64,000 bases of DNA from Lunularia cruciata (Eukaryota; Streptophyta; Marchantiopsida; Lunulariales; Lunulariaceae): the NCBI GenBank assembly GCA_948567375.1, contig OX419760.1, forward strand, positions 56,420,001-56,484,000, given 5' to 3'. Every line of letters begins with the position of its first letter. Positions within the stretch are counted from its first letter, which is position 1. The notes beneath the pieces are model-generated. The model worked only from the letters and a program-made list of their open reading frames with translations. It ran no database searches and was not told where the DNA came from. Positions 20,353 through 32,289 of the stretch are shown here, in pieces. The position numbers and the translations under genes were made by a program.

Positions 20353-23243
20353 TTAGCTTCCAACGTCACTACAATTCCTGCATGTGGTTGTTAAAAAAAT
20401 GTGGATGCAGAAGTTTAAGACATCATCATTCACCAGGGGTCTTGCCGGTACAGTTGAATAAGGTATTGGTTTCTTTACACCGGGCATGGCACCATGGTAC
20501 AATTGTTTTGTAGGTGGCCCCATCACTGCAGGAGCGGATTTGGTTGAGAACTCCCCTTGAGACGCAAGCAGGTCCCTTCCAGTGCTCGCTGACCTTGTAT
20601 GTAGAGCTGCGAGTTTCCAATCTAACCGCTCCAGTGAGGCAAAAATCTTTTCCTCTTCTTGTGTAAGAGCTCCGCTTTGACTTCTTTGAAAGTTCTCCTT
20701 ATCTCCTGATGTATCATGATCGACTTTTCGCGTGGATCCCGCTGTTCTAGATGACTGCAGCATTGTGTTGTCATTCGTGTAAGGAGATCTTGATTGTGGG
20801 GGTTGAGTACCCATGCAACCTCTATACACCAGCTGAGAAGTTCCAAAGTTGAGGTGATGCAAAGGTAGTGGAGGCAAGTCCACCTTTGGATGAGTATTAC
20901 CACCACTTTGACCGGACTGTGTATTCGTACCTCTGGAAATACTCTCGAACTTTTTACGTTCTTCTCTCAGACTAAGATGGTCACCCACTTGCAATGAGAC
21001 GGAGTTCTGTTTAGCTTGCAGCCTCCATTCTCCTCTCTCAAAAATTCGAGGAGGGCTTATATGTTGCTTGCGTTGACAGCTCTCCTCTTTCTTATTCAGC
21101 CATCTCTCTGGTGGTGGTACGTCCCACTCTATTTCCCAAACTTTGCAGTTCTCTTTGTTTGTGCTTGAACCTGGCTCCAGCTTATGTGCGTTGCTTGGTC
21201 TGTCATTTTCCCCGTCAAAGACTGCTACTCCCTCTTTGTGATGCGTACATGCCTCACGAGTAGCTTGGAAACTGTTTGCTACAGTTTTTGGTTGGGATTC
21301 AGGTCCATCACTGGGGAGAACGAACCACTTGATGTCAGTGGAAAGCTCTGAATTCACATGAACTGCGCTCTTTCCGGATGCGTGGTGCAGTGTATTCAGC
21401 TCTTCCAGCTTTGCTCTCTCTTGGCCTTCAATCTCAAGATTTCTCCTTCTCATTTCGGTGTAGGCTTCAGTTGATCCAACGGTTACGGAATTCCAGTCGA
21501 TGCTAGTTGAGGACTGGGGGTTTACCGGTCCAGCTACTCTCGACGTATTGATCGCCCTTGCATTCGGTTGGGATCCTTCAGAGTTTGGGAACCCTTGACC
21601 ATTGTAGTTGGCATTACTGTCAGTGGGCCTCTTCGGCAGTACTTCAGAATGGTCACTCTCACTATCTGTTGAGTAATTGCTATCAGTCTCACCACAGCTT
21701 TGACTAAAGTCGGCATCATCATTAACTTTGATCTCATCCATGTGCAGCTCACCATCAACTCCTATGGTGCCCTTTGAACCCTCGGCCTCCGTGAAGTCCA
21801 AAGGTTCTAATTGCAAACTGCAGTCCTCGAGTCGAGACTCGATGGCGGTAACCTCTGCTATGAGTCGTGCTGTTGCAGCTTCGTTTGCTTGGCGCGCTTT
21901 CAGTATTTCTTCTCTTAGATCGCAGTTTACTTGTCTGTTTGAATCTCTCTGTCCAAGTGCAGCAGAATGCGAAGCACCACTATACGGCTCTGTATAAGAT
22001 TCTGATAGCTTGGACTTAAGCTGAGGACATCCTTTTCTTGGGGGAGCACCGAAGGGGTTGTCAAAATGCTGATTGGCAACTTGAACAACTTTCATAGGAC
22101 TGGGGCTTCTGACTTTTGGGATTCTCTGACTCCGACTGTCTTCCGCCAATGAAGCATAAGTTGGGACGTCCCTACTGACGTCAGTATATTAGAAACAACT
22201 ATCATCTCCGATCCTAGATTCTCTATGATCTCATACAGCAATGAAGCAGGTAGTAGCTCAATGAAATCAAACCCAAATTCTGAAATCTCAATCTGGTCTC
22301 TATGAACCTTGTGGAAAACTGAAGTTTCCATTTGTGTTTAATTAATTTGTAGAGCTATGGGTGGAAGCCATTCCACTGATAGGTGTCTTATGTTCATCCA
22401 TTTGAACTGACTAGTACTTGTCTTATATGAGGCTTGCGACATTGTGGGAAAAGGGTTATGCGTAAGAGGATAGGTCGAAGGCAGAATATGGAACTCACGA
22501 AACCCAACTTGTAGTCCTCACGGGCTCAGATCTGATGGAATCTTTTGTGGCAGAAAATTCCGACATCTGATCAGAATCGTGACGGTCCCTTTCCTGGGTA
22601 TTCTCAACCTCGTAAGCTGCATCCCCCAAATATCTGGCACTCATTTGGTATTGTTGATAGCAGTAATGGTTGGCCTGCTTGTAGCTGTCGGTGGAAGCAT
22701 CACTTTGCTGAACATCACCCCCTTGCCAAAGGATATTGGCGGCATGATTTGCCTTCTGGGAGTAACTGTTATGAGCAACAGCTGACTTCTCCCTCAATCT
22801 CAGAATTAATTTCTGGTCCTCCATCAGACATGTGTTCCAAGTGAATCTTTTGTTAGCATACCGAGCGCTCTTCCATGTACTAGTAGGGGGACATTTGGTC
22901 GGTTGCATATGGATGTATGCAGCTAATCTAGCGCGTTCCCGCTTCCTTTTCTCAAGGATTGCTGCCACCTTCTTCATCTCCTCTTCTTCCTTCTTCATCT
23001 TCACCTCCTGCCACTTCCTACACAATGAGCAATAAAGAAGCAACGAATGTGAAAACTTATGTTCTGAAGGAATGGGAACTATTACTCCCGATGCACAACA
23101 GTTTCACAGAGCTGACACAAAAATTATCTCCTGTTAGCCTTGGCATTTGTGCTTAAATAAGGATGTGGCAGCACCTTTGAGTCCCTTTCATACCTTTGCC
23201 TCATCACGGTGGTCTTGGCATTGATAAGCCACCGACGTTCCAT
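20353..23243 (-). CDS. Unrecognised 796-aa protein with coiled coils (three exons)
   Basis: On the - strand, exon 1 is 23243-23194 (ATG in GCATGG context; MERRWLINAKTTVMRQ), exon 2 is 23017-22499 and exon 3 is 22174-20353. The introns are 176 and 324 bases, both GT-AG with good donors (AAAG/GTATGA, TTTC/GTGAGT), and both joins are in phase 2. The total of 2391 bases is an exact number of codons, which supports the model. Near residues 17-50 is a charged helix (KKEEEEMKKVAAILEKRKRE). Near residues 270-310 is a second coiled coil (LREEILKARQANEAATARLI). The middle is acidic and Ser/Asn-rich and probably disordered. Near the end is another helix (EEEKIFASLERLDWKLAAL). There are no membrane segments or targeting signal. 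A further splice near the C-terminus is possible. I know no family for it; scaffold or cytoskeleton-associated roles would fit the make-up, but that is only a guess. Confidence 0.75.
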
Positions 23244-25149
23244 GCTTGCTCGCACGCCCCCAACCCCCAATCCTCCGTCCCGAAACCTCTCGCACCCCAT
23301 TTTCTTCTACTTCGGAAATCGAATCCTGTCAAATTCGCAGTCTGGTCCCCTAGCTCACGCTGAGGGAATCAATAAGACGCTCCATTGCATTCTCAAGAGA
23401 CCTGTTACAGCCCATTCTTCACTGGAATGATTTACATTTCAAGGGACCCACGGGTGCAACACTTCCAGCATCTTTAAGTCGGTCACAGACGCCACTCCGA
23501 TGCACCCGATGTTAGGCCCCAATTGACAGTTTAAGCGACAGTAATAAACACCAGCAAATTTAGGCATCTTTGACGACATTCATGAGTACCAGATTTCCGA
23601 GATGACTAAGGATGAATCAACTCCGATGGCAATTCAGCTACTATTCATGAAGGTTTAGACTGAGTCTTGCTGGAGCCTGGAACAAGTCGTCACATTAGTC
23701 TGTCTTTCTACACCTTGTAAACGAGTCGTAAGCAACCAATTGCTCTTATCCATCAGAACAACTTCCATTCAATATTCTGGACAGCGGAAGCAGCAAGTTG
23801 AGACGCAATCAAACTCGGGAACTGCAATTCAAGTCTTGGTATGCAGTCTTTCAACAAGGATCGTGAAGGCCCACTGGCATTTCGGAGCATGATCTTCAAT
23901 CAGCCGATCCGCAAGCTCATTTTGAACAAAGCGAAGGCACCACGTCTAGGATGCTGTGCAAGTGGAGAAATTTTGGACTACCATTGCTCGTGAATTTCAC
24001 CTTTAGTGTGGTTGTAATTGCGTACAACCCTAAGATACCGCAGTTTTTTGGCTTGTAAGTACGTAGGTGACGTTTGAAAGCCGCACGAGGGTGCGGATGA
24101 GAGCCGCTCGTAGCGGAGAGCATGCAGTTTAATCCGAGGTTGGCCAGGTAACTAACCATCCGGTCCGATCCGAGTAGGCCTTCCAGGAGAATGTGCAACC
24201 AATCAGAGCTTGGTTGTTCTCTTAACGATCTGCATTATATGTGCTCTAGAGTATCCTGAATTTGCCGAGTTTTCAGAAAGAACTCCACGGCAGCACAATA
24301 CCTCACTTTTCACCGCATTCACACTGAAGGAAAACCTTCATTCCATGCTCATGCTCTCTTCGTCTCTCGCGCTCACTAAAACGCTAGGATAGAAACCTCC
24401 AGGACATGGCTTGGACCATGCAGATTCCCTCAGCCTGTTCCCACAGTTCACTGAATGCGGCCGAGTTCGGCACTGCTACATCGATTCGGCACTGCCTCTT
24501 GGCGCTTCTAACACTTCTCTTTAAGCTTGAGCAGGCACACCCTCTTTTCTGCGTTTCGGTGGACAGAAAGATACGGGATATGCGAAAAATTCCCATGAAA
24601 GGCTGAGAATGGCTTTATGCCCCACCATCTACTTGCCATAACGTGACCAACCGTCAAGGCCATTGCTGTACTGAGACCAGAATTGCTTCTCAAGCCTAGA
24701 GGACTGGAACTCTTAGAACGCACGAGGTCGTGGGTGGGCCTGATGGGAGCCACCTACAAGAAAACGCTCACACTGCAAGGGGTCCCAGAGAAGAAACGAA
24801 TGATGCAAAAGTGATGGACAGCCCCGATAGCGTTGCTCTCTTGTTCAGAAATCTTGAGGATTCAATTCACTTAAGGTTCCTTAATTGGATGGATGATGAT
24901 GACCCTGGCTGAAGGGCCGTATAACACAATGCCATAATGGTACATACAGTTCTGCATTTCTCTGTAGCTACTTAAGCTGATAGCAGAGCAGAGCATGACA
25001 GACATTGTCCTTGCTTGTTAACCGGCCAATGCCCACAAGGAAAGAGAAATAGGAAATAAATCCGCTCTCTACTGCTTCAATTGTCCACGACGAATCTTCA
25101 CAGCAACTGATCGCTACAATGGTTCTAAACAAACAAACTAAACGTTTTC
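23244..25149. other. Intergenic stretch, no gene recognised
   Basis: The G+C content is moderate. Several short frames exist (for example + 24730-24912, ending LFRNLEDSIHLRFLNWMDDD before GPxx-like residues and a stop; - 24508-24753), but none has a splice partner or known motif. This region separates two - strand genes and should hold the 5' leader of the 796-aa gene and the 3' end of the thylakoid gene. No repeat family of the window is present. Confidence 0.35.
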
Positions 25150-26070
25150 TCACTTCGATGGTACACTGACCAAACCATTCACTACACTGGAAGCAATCAA
25201 AACAGCGACCAGCTCGGCTCCAGCAACGCCTCCTGCCTGCAAGGCGGGGGAGAGACCTCCTACTGATGGTGTTGCTGATTCAATATCAGAAACGGCGCTT
25301 GAAACTGCCTTCTCCACACCCAGAAATTCTTTGCTCAATTCCTTCTCTCCAGCCTTGAGCAATGCAGAACCCTCCTTCTCAAGCTCCTTCACCTCTCCCT
25401 CAACTGCCTTCTCCGCTTGCTCAATCTTCTTCTTGATTCCGAACAGAGGAATGTCCCTCGCCTCTGCTTTCTCAGAAGCTACCAACAAGAGAGACAATGT
25501 GGCAAAAGAGAACACTTCCCTTCTAGAAACGGCCCTAGGATCCTTTTCGCCCGCCTGAGAACATCGAACCTGTACGGGCTGCGCCATCCAAAACAGACCC
25601 TCCATCACCATAATTCACCTTATCCCAATATCCATGCATTACTAAAATTTCTATGTTAGAGCCAGTCAGAATATCTAATTCTCCCCATTTTCTAATCCCC
25701 AGAGCTCCTGACTCACTTCACATTCTCTCAACCAATTCGCCATAGCTAGCGGAGGTTATAGACAATGAAATTGGAGATTCAGCTTTGAAAGTTACGGTAA
25801 TTAGCTTAGGCACCCAAAGAATGTATCTAGCGTTTCACTGAAGTAGACGTGCATCTACAACGTTGGGAAGTCTTAGGCAGCGAGTCCCCAATCATCAGTC
25901 CCGTTAAGGAGAATTGAAATGCTGGCAATTCAGATCAATGGAACGGGCAAAAATTGTACCTGATAACCAAGGGACGACTTCGAGGTGGACGTCGGGGAAA
26001 TTCTGCTGGAAGAGGAGACGAAGGCAGCCGAAGATGACACCGCAGCTGCTGCTGCACAAGCCATCGCCAT
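25150..26070 (-). CDS. Nuclear-encoded thylakoid protein with transit peptide and lumen-type signal (two exons)
   Basis: On the - strand, exon 1 is 26070-25960 and exon 2 is 25578-25150. The intron is 381 bases (GTACAA ... GCGCAG), joined in phase 0, and the product is 179 aa. Exon 1 is a typical chloroplast transit peptide: MAMACAAAAAVSSSAAF followed by a Ser/Thr-rich stretch without acidic residues. A likely stromal cleavage site is VRC near residues 41-43. Then come twin Arg and a hydrophobic core (SRREVFSFATLSLLLVA) ending in AEA before RDIPLFG, the layout of a Tat-type thylakoid transfer signal with AxA cleavage. The mature part is a Lys/Glu-rich helix (KKKIEQAEKAVEGEVKELEK) and a C-terminal Gly/Ala hydrophobic segment (AGGVAGAELVAVLIASSVV). 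I recall similar short plant chloroplast proteins but cannot name one safely. A 153-codon frame opening at 25611 would lack the transit peptide and is not the likely start. Confidence 0.85.
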
Positions 26071-27540
26071 AGCTCTTCACTTCTTCTTTTCTTCTCCTTC
26101 TCTGTCTGCAAAATTCGATGTCCCTCGGCAACTCGAACGCGAGTCTCAATCAAAAGGGCCTCTTGGGCCCCAATCTACCGCGCAGTCTCACGCGCAATCT
26201 AAGTCCCCGGTAACGCGAACTGCGCTCGCGATGCCGCACGGTCTCGCGCGCAATCTGGAAAATGGATTCAATCCAATAGAATGGTGCTCTTAGATTACTT
26301 CCCCCAAAAAGACTCGATGTTCTCACTTGGGTTAATCGTAATCGACAAGCTTTGGGTAAATTTCTTTCACAAATAGGGACGTTCATTCGTCATATTGCTT
26401 TTGAACTTTCCCATCATCTTTGCACTTCAGTTGCCTCGAATCTGGTGGCCATTTTGTTTCCATTGTCAAATGCTTATTTGGTCAAGATCCTTATCTATTC
26501 TTCAAAATTAAAATAGATCGATAGAAATGTCGAGTGAGACATAGAATAAAAAATTGTACTTTTGGAGGCTGGTACCAATATATTCAGCTTCCACGTTGTT
26601 CATTTCGATTTAAGGTCATCCACACTTCTTCTTGTGCATATAAATCTGATGTTTCCGAGAGAGAGAGAGACTACGTGAAATGTACTACTGCTATAAATCC
26701 ATATGTTTATGAATAAAAATAATCCAAATAGTGTCTTGAAAGCCATGTTAAGTAAAGCATACAGCTTTTATAAGATTGGTTTAGGTTCCAAAGGATTGCC
26801 AACAAGTAGATTAAATAGATAAGTGATTGGTTTATCTCACCTTGCTATATCATTATTGGTGCCGCTTTCGAAGGAATCAATCCTTGGAGATTCAAAATCG
26901 ATTACATATATGTTTTGATATGTAAACTAATTTTTAATATCATTATAATTTTATCTATATAATCCACTATCTAAATTTTGCTTCCTACAACATAATGAGA
27001 AAATGAAAGAGTGATTTTGAAAGCATTACTTTCATATATATGGCCTAGAGATTCCTAATACCACTAACTTGCTACTAAAGGACATTAAGGTTATATTCAG
27101 TTCAGTATTGTCCGTTATATGAATGAAGAAATATTACATTCTATAGATTATCCAAAATTTTATTCAATCATTTCTTATAAATCACAGTTCTTGTTTATTG
27201 ACATATAATTTACCTCGCCATTCGATATTAAGGGTAGCTCTCTTACCACCAATAACTTTCGATGACTACAGAAGTTAGATGGGTGGATTTATATCCAAGC
27301 AAACTCCAAAAATAATTAAATAACTGGTTAATATACAATTGAAACTGAAATCAAAATATTAAATTTATTCAATATCTTTATATCTATGACAAATTTTTGG
27401 AAAATATTTTTTCATAAAAATTAAGGTAACTATATCAATACAAATTTGGTTTATTTTAATAGAAAAATTTATCATGAGCTATGGAAAAATACTTACACTA
27501 ATGATTTACATCATTTTATATGCTAATAAATTTTCATTTT
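26071..27540. other. Promoter side of the thylakoid gene, passing into AT-rich repeat land
   Basis: To about 26350 the sequence is G+C-rich with CGCG words, as expected upstream of an active gene. From about 26530 it becomes strongly AT-rich, and I see no gene. The change is abrupt. Confidence 0.45.
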
Positions 27541-27892
27541 TTATTCCTAGATGCGAGTAGCTCACTGGCGCCGAATGCAGCAGCTAGTCACAAGGTCTCC
27601 AAGTATAGGGGCATGCAGCGAGGTCACCTCTTTGTTCCTCTAGCCTTGGAGTTATATGGAGCAATGGACACAGAGTTTGACACATTTGTCAAGGAGTGCG
27701 TGAGAGCTTATCATGTTAGGCCTCAAGGGTACCACTCTCACTCTATCCGAGCTATGCATAGCTCGGATATCTTAGGTGCTGTAGGGCAGATTTCTCATAT
27801 AGACTCTATTGGTGCACCATTTTACCTGTTTTGTCTCCCCCTTGTGGCTTAATGGGTCTTCCCATCCTTCATTTTTCTACGCGGTTGCCTGA
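27541..27892 (+). mobile_element. LINE 3' end: last codons of ORF2 plus 3' untranslated region
   Basis: The frame at 27580-27725 reads SHKVSKYRGMQRGHLFVPLA then LELYGAMDTEFDTFVKEC, nearly the same as the end of the - strand LINE at 60912-61100. The LINE 3' untranslated region follows from about 27760. The stretch between the two has been lost and replaced by a 26-bp palindrome (27744-27769). The first hairpin is damaged (ggtgcacc); the second (aatgggtcttcccatc) is still readable. A solo LTR begins 10 bases after the end. Confidence 0.8.
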
Positions 27893-27902
27893 TTCTTATA
27901 TT

Positions 27903-28829
27903 TGTAATACTCCAAGGACAAGAGAAGAGAGAAAATAGAAATTACACACTCAACATCCGGTGCCCGAAAGGAGCACCTTCTCTTTATTATATAGACAAAG
28001 AGGATCTCCTCCAAGGAAGCTCCACCACAGGATTAGGCACACAGATAGGTGACATGTCAACAAGCTCCACCCTTGGATTACTTACTTGGATGGGTGACAT
28101 GTCAGTCTAGGTCCTATCTGGTTTGTCAAACAAGCTTTGATCGGATGGAATCTTTTAGGGAATCTTCTTATAGGAGTCTCAAAATCACGTAAGGTACCGT
28201 TGGAAAGCTCTCAACAAGACAAACCACCAAGGGGAGGGAAAGCCAGCATTTCCTTTGTTTTCTTTTGGTGGGGGGTCTTACATTTTCGAGGCCTAATTCA
28301 TCCATTTAGGCCTCCAAAATTGCCTTCAAAGATTTCAAGCATATTTCGGTTTGTACTCTATTAGTAGAAGTCCCCTTTTGGTGATACCTCTTTCTGATTT
28401 TTTTAGTCCATCATGTGTAACATCCTTTCAAATGTTACCAAACCAATTTTCACATTTAAATCATATGTCTAGCTATTGGTTTTAAGATTCTCAAGTCCAT
28501 TTCGGTTTCTGCTCTATAAGTAGAAGTACTCTTTTGGTTTGTACTCTATTAGTAGAAGTCCCCTTTTGGTGATACCTCTTTCTGATTTTTTTAGTCCATC
28601 GTGTGTAACATCCTTTCAAATGTTACCAAACCAATTTTCACATTTAAATCATATGTCTAGCTATTGGTTCTAAGATTCTCAAGTCCATTTCGGTTTCTGC
28701 TCTATAAGTAGAAGTACTCTTTTGGTGATACTTCTATCTGATCTATTTTGACCATCATGTATGACATCATTCTAGATGTTACCAAACCGATTTCACCTCT
28801 AGATCATATGGCTAGCTCTTGGTATAATG
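27903..28829 (-). mobile_element. Solo LTR of family C (- orientation), with internal duplication
   Basis: Outer ends are TGTAATAC (27903) and a decayed ATTACA-type end (GGTATAATG). Flanks ATATT and ATATC resemble a 5-bp target duplication. The inside matches the other four family C copies in reverse, including the words ggagcacc, tattatatag, ggtgacatgtc, gatggaatctt and aggcctccaaaatt. A 188-bp segment is tandemly duplicated (28351 and 28539 starts). There is no coding sequence. Confidence 0.8.
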
Positions 28830-29287
28830 ATATCTTTCACGAAGATAGAGACAATGCTAAAGCTTATTTGGGTTTACTACCGCTTTATAGAATAAGGCGG
28901 GAGTAAAGTATAGAATAAGGTGGTACTATGTATTAGCTCTTATAAATAAACCTTTAAAGGTGTACAAGATTAAATAGTTAGAATTATGCACGTTTTAGAA
29001 TAACTTTGAGACTCAATAGAAGGTATGCAAATTAATACTCTCCAAAGTAAAAAATTAATAAAAAATTTCCAAAAAACTCTCTGTATTGAAGTAAAAAAAT
29101 TGGATACTACTATCGACAAGAGATTTGAAAACACAAATAAGTCGGCTACTATAATACAAACATCGACTAATATGTTTTTACTAATATGAATCATGCACGT
29201 TATTACGGGCTTCTCCCGGGTCTGACACAAAGGAGGGCTTAAAGAGCCAGTTACCCGGAATGACCTTAGACAATCCCATGTAAATAA

Positions 29288-29404
29288 AAAAACATCTCCT
29301 GGATAAGCTTCTCTAGCGGGAGCTGGTGATTCGATTAATCTAAATTCAGACGCTGCTATTTGACCTTTTCCATCAATAGCTTGAGCTAAGGCGTTTACAA
29401 CACG
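29288..29404 (-). pseudogene. atpA: Chimeric fragment of plastid atpA (nuclear plastid DNA insert)
   Basis: Read on the - strand the frame gives [20 protein letters not shown] followed by FRLIESPAP, the nucleotide-domain entry of the chloroplast ATP synthase alpha subunit. It then runs straight into [10 protein letters not shown], which in AtpA lies some 150 residues further on. The two parts are joined at a shared Pro-Ala/Pro-Gly point, so about 450 bases are missing and the fragment is a fusion of two atpA pieces. No start or end is present, and both flanks change to unrelated sequence. It is a relic without function. Confidence 0.75.
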
Positions 29405-29944
29405 CTTTTACTCAAGCTCAAGCTTTTACTTTTGTAGTTAGAGATCAACGTCTTGTTTAGTTAGAGATCAACGTCAACAGCTCAAGGACAAAATTTCAGG
29501 TAAGTTAGTTGAGATGCTTTACTTACTACTCTACCTTAAATTTTTGTCATTGTAACTAACATAAAAAAAAGTTGGTTGTTCTAGTGAGCGAAAATATCCA
29601 ATGAGCAAGTTAGCTAACATTTGTTGATATAAGCAAAAATCTTATGGTTTAGTAGATTAGTTTTACCTACCATAAAGTACCTACTTGGAACACAAATAAA
29701 ATAATCCAATTTCAGTTATATGTTATTATAACGACTAATATCAAATTTAAATTATGGAAACTTGTATAATATTCTAGATCCACTAATATGATTTTTTTTC
29801 AAAAGCTCTATACAATGGTCTTTTGTTATTTTATGATTACATTTTTCATGTATATCAGGTTCATTTATTGCAAATTTTGGTTGATTGAGAAACCATGAAT
29901 TTTAAGAGAAAAAAAGGTTCTTTCACTATTTTCTCATCAAATAA
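29405..29944. other. AT-rich stretch, nothing recognised
   Basis: A short duplication (tagttagagatcaacgtc at about 29437 and 29460) is the only structure seen. Confidence 0.3.
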
Positions 29945-30136
29945 ATTTCACCAAGTTGAAAGATGATCTTGGAGTCTTTGATCAACCTCATCTAAAGAGA
30001 TTGTTGTTGAGTGGAGAATTTGTGTGATAATCAAGCCTATCATCTCAAGGAGTTTGGAAGACATTACTTTCATAATATCAACCATTATAAGTAAAAGATG
30101 TATCATAGAAGGTAAAAGAAACTTCACACTAAGCAC
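29945..30136 (+). mobile_element. Fragment of family A integrase 3' end (+ orientation)
   Basis: The reverse complement matches 1310-1500 of the family A element (words ctccttgagat, cttctatgata and aaacttcac/cacttt). Coding sense here is +. Only the last part of the GPY-type module and the polypurine region remain, with no open frame. Confidence 0.65.
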
Positions 30137-30627
30137 ATAGTGAAAACTTTAGTGAAAAAATTCCTACAAGGAAGGAAATACCATAGTTGCATATTAGAGG
30201 TACCTATTTTTATTTTAGGTGTAAAGATAAAAATATTACAATGTTCCTAAATTTACCATGATTAGTAAAAGTAATTCATAGAAAATCTCTATTTTAAAGG
30301 AGATTTCAAGGATGAAAACAGACATTTGGATTTTATCATATTGACTAGATAGTATTTCAATATAGTTAGATTTGAGTAAATTATTGATAACTCTTTGATC
30401 TACAAGCCTTGTTAACATAGATTTTCTAAAATAAAATTAAAAGAATTATTGATTTAGTATTGTATCACAAATGATTATGAGGATTTATATCATGAACTAT
30501 GGTAATTTTTAAGATGATATTTTTTGTTAAATTTTAATTACTATAATAGCTGATAATCATAATTTAAATTTTCCATTTAAAGGATAAAAGTATATAAAAG
30601 ATGGTGGAGTATATCCTCATATCCTCT

Positions 30628-31255
30628 CATGGTGCAATCCATAAGAGAGCAATCACACTAGTTGATGCTTCTTCGGATGCTTTGTTGTTTGTAGATTGGA
30701 TGACTTGCATAACTTGGATATCTTAGGTGCAATAGTGCAGATTTCTCATATAGACTCTATTGGGGCTTAGCCCCATTTTAACTATTTTGTCTCACCCTTG
30801 TATGGCTTGATGGGGTCTTCCCATCATTTATGTTTTCTACATGGTTGCCTTTCCATATCCTCTCATTTACATATATCTCTCTCATTAAGTTTTCTTGTGA
30901 GCAATCTCTTATGTCTTAAAAGAGCCTTTGAGTACTAGCCTTAAAGGAGTGTTACAGATTCAGTGCTTCTTGGATGCTCTGTTGTTTGTAGATTGGATGA
31001 CTTGCATAACTCGGATATCTTAGGTGCAGTAGTGCAGATTTCTCATATCGACTCTACTGGGGCTTAGCCCCATTTTGACTACTTTGTCTTACCCTTGTAT
31101 GGCTTGATGGGGTCTTCCCATCATTTGTGTTTTCTACATTGTTGCATTTCCATATCCTCTCATTTACATATGTCTCTCTCATTAAGTTTTCTTGTGAGCA
31201 ATTTCTTGTGTCTTAAAAGCGCCTTTGAGTACTAGCCTTAAAGGAGTGTTACAAA
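30628..31255 (+). repeat. Tandem duplication of a LINE 3' end fused to a family A LTR end
   Basis: Two units, about 30660-30956 and 30959-31251, each begin with tgcttcttsggatgct, pass through the LINE 3' untranslated region (ggggcttagccccatttt and gatggggtcttcccatc hairpins intact in both), and end with the U5 end of a family A LTR (tctctctcattaagttttc ... ccttaaaggagtgttaca). The LTR end TGTTACA is the inverted match of the LTR start TGTAACA at 1292. The LINE therefore inserted into a family A LTR before the whole block was duplicated. The units differ at about one base in 15. Confidence 0.8.
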
Positions 31256-32289
31256 TTTTGATTCCTCACCTAATATCTCACAATATAAGAATATTTTGAG
31301 ATATTACTTTAATAGCAATCAAACTTCAATTTGAGTGAAAGCAAGCTTGCTTATTAGACCAAGTAAATATAGCTATATATTGGAGTACAATTTAAGAATA
31401 TGGAAATGAAGTAAAGGACTTTGAAGTTAGGAGTTTAGGTCTATATTTTTAATGTTAAATGTTTATAATTTTAGGTTTTGAAGTGATTGATAGGATTCTT
31501 CTTGGATTTAATTTGCCTTATAGATGTTAAGTCCAAATCCATGTTATTATATGTTGTAACATCTGTATATAAGAAAATCCAAAAGCATATTTGGATGTTT
31601 AGGGTAGATTTCTCATGTTGTGTAATTTAGGACCAATGGTTATGGAGACCAAAACTATCAAGGTTTATTAGATTTACTTCTTAATGTTAGTTTTGTTGTA
31701 CTGATTTGGAATGTAAATATATAGAAGATAACAACATGTTCAAGGTTTAGGGTTTAAATCATTCCATATAGTTCTCTTAGTCCAATACTTACCTCTAATA
31801 TATAGTAAGTCAATTACCACCAAAATTTCTTTCTATCAAACGTCAATAATCAATCATGACTTGGAATAAGACTTCTATATACTTGAATTATTTAATGATT
31901 AATCAATCTAGAAGCTCTCAATTAGCTATGTAATCAACTTAGTTCTAACTTATTTTTTGCTCAAACTTGTAGTTTACGATTTATGGATCATACACTAACA
32001 ACAACACAATTCCATGTTAAATAAGGTTCATAAGCCAAAAATTTTCTTACTCAAGATGACACTTTAATAACCTTTAAGGTAACACAATAGAGTCTAAGAA
32101 TGTGTGGATCCAAACGCCATGGCATTCCTCCAAGGCCACTCCAAGACCCAAGTCATTGTTCACTAAAGATATTTTAGAGAGATAGTTGCAAGCAAACTAT
32201 GATAAGTAACTCTTCATTTCTTGTTTACTTGTGAAATTGTTGTAATCAAAAGTTACAAATTACTATAGAAACTAACTCTACATGCTAAA
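31256..32289. other. AT-rich stretch, nothing recognised
   Basis: No reading frame above 60 codons and no clear copy of another sequence in the window. The right part (from about 32100) may be a decayed extension of the family A LTR. Confidence 0.3.

Noticed and set aside
22545-22844. 99-codon + frame
   Set aside because: It is a shadow of exon 2 of the 796-aa gene, whose splice phases fit on the - strand.
24730-24912. 60-codon frame as a small gene
   Set aside because: No homology that I recognise, no splice or promoter support, and other frames of equal length overlap it.
25331-25659. Two + frames of 75-80 codons
   Set aside because: They are shadows of the thylakoid protein gene on the - strand.
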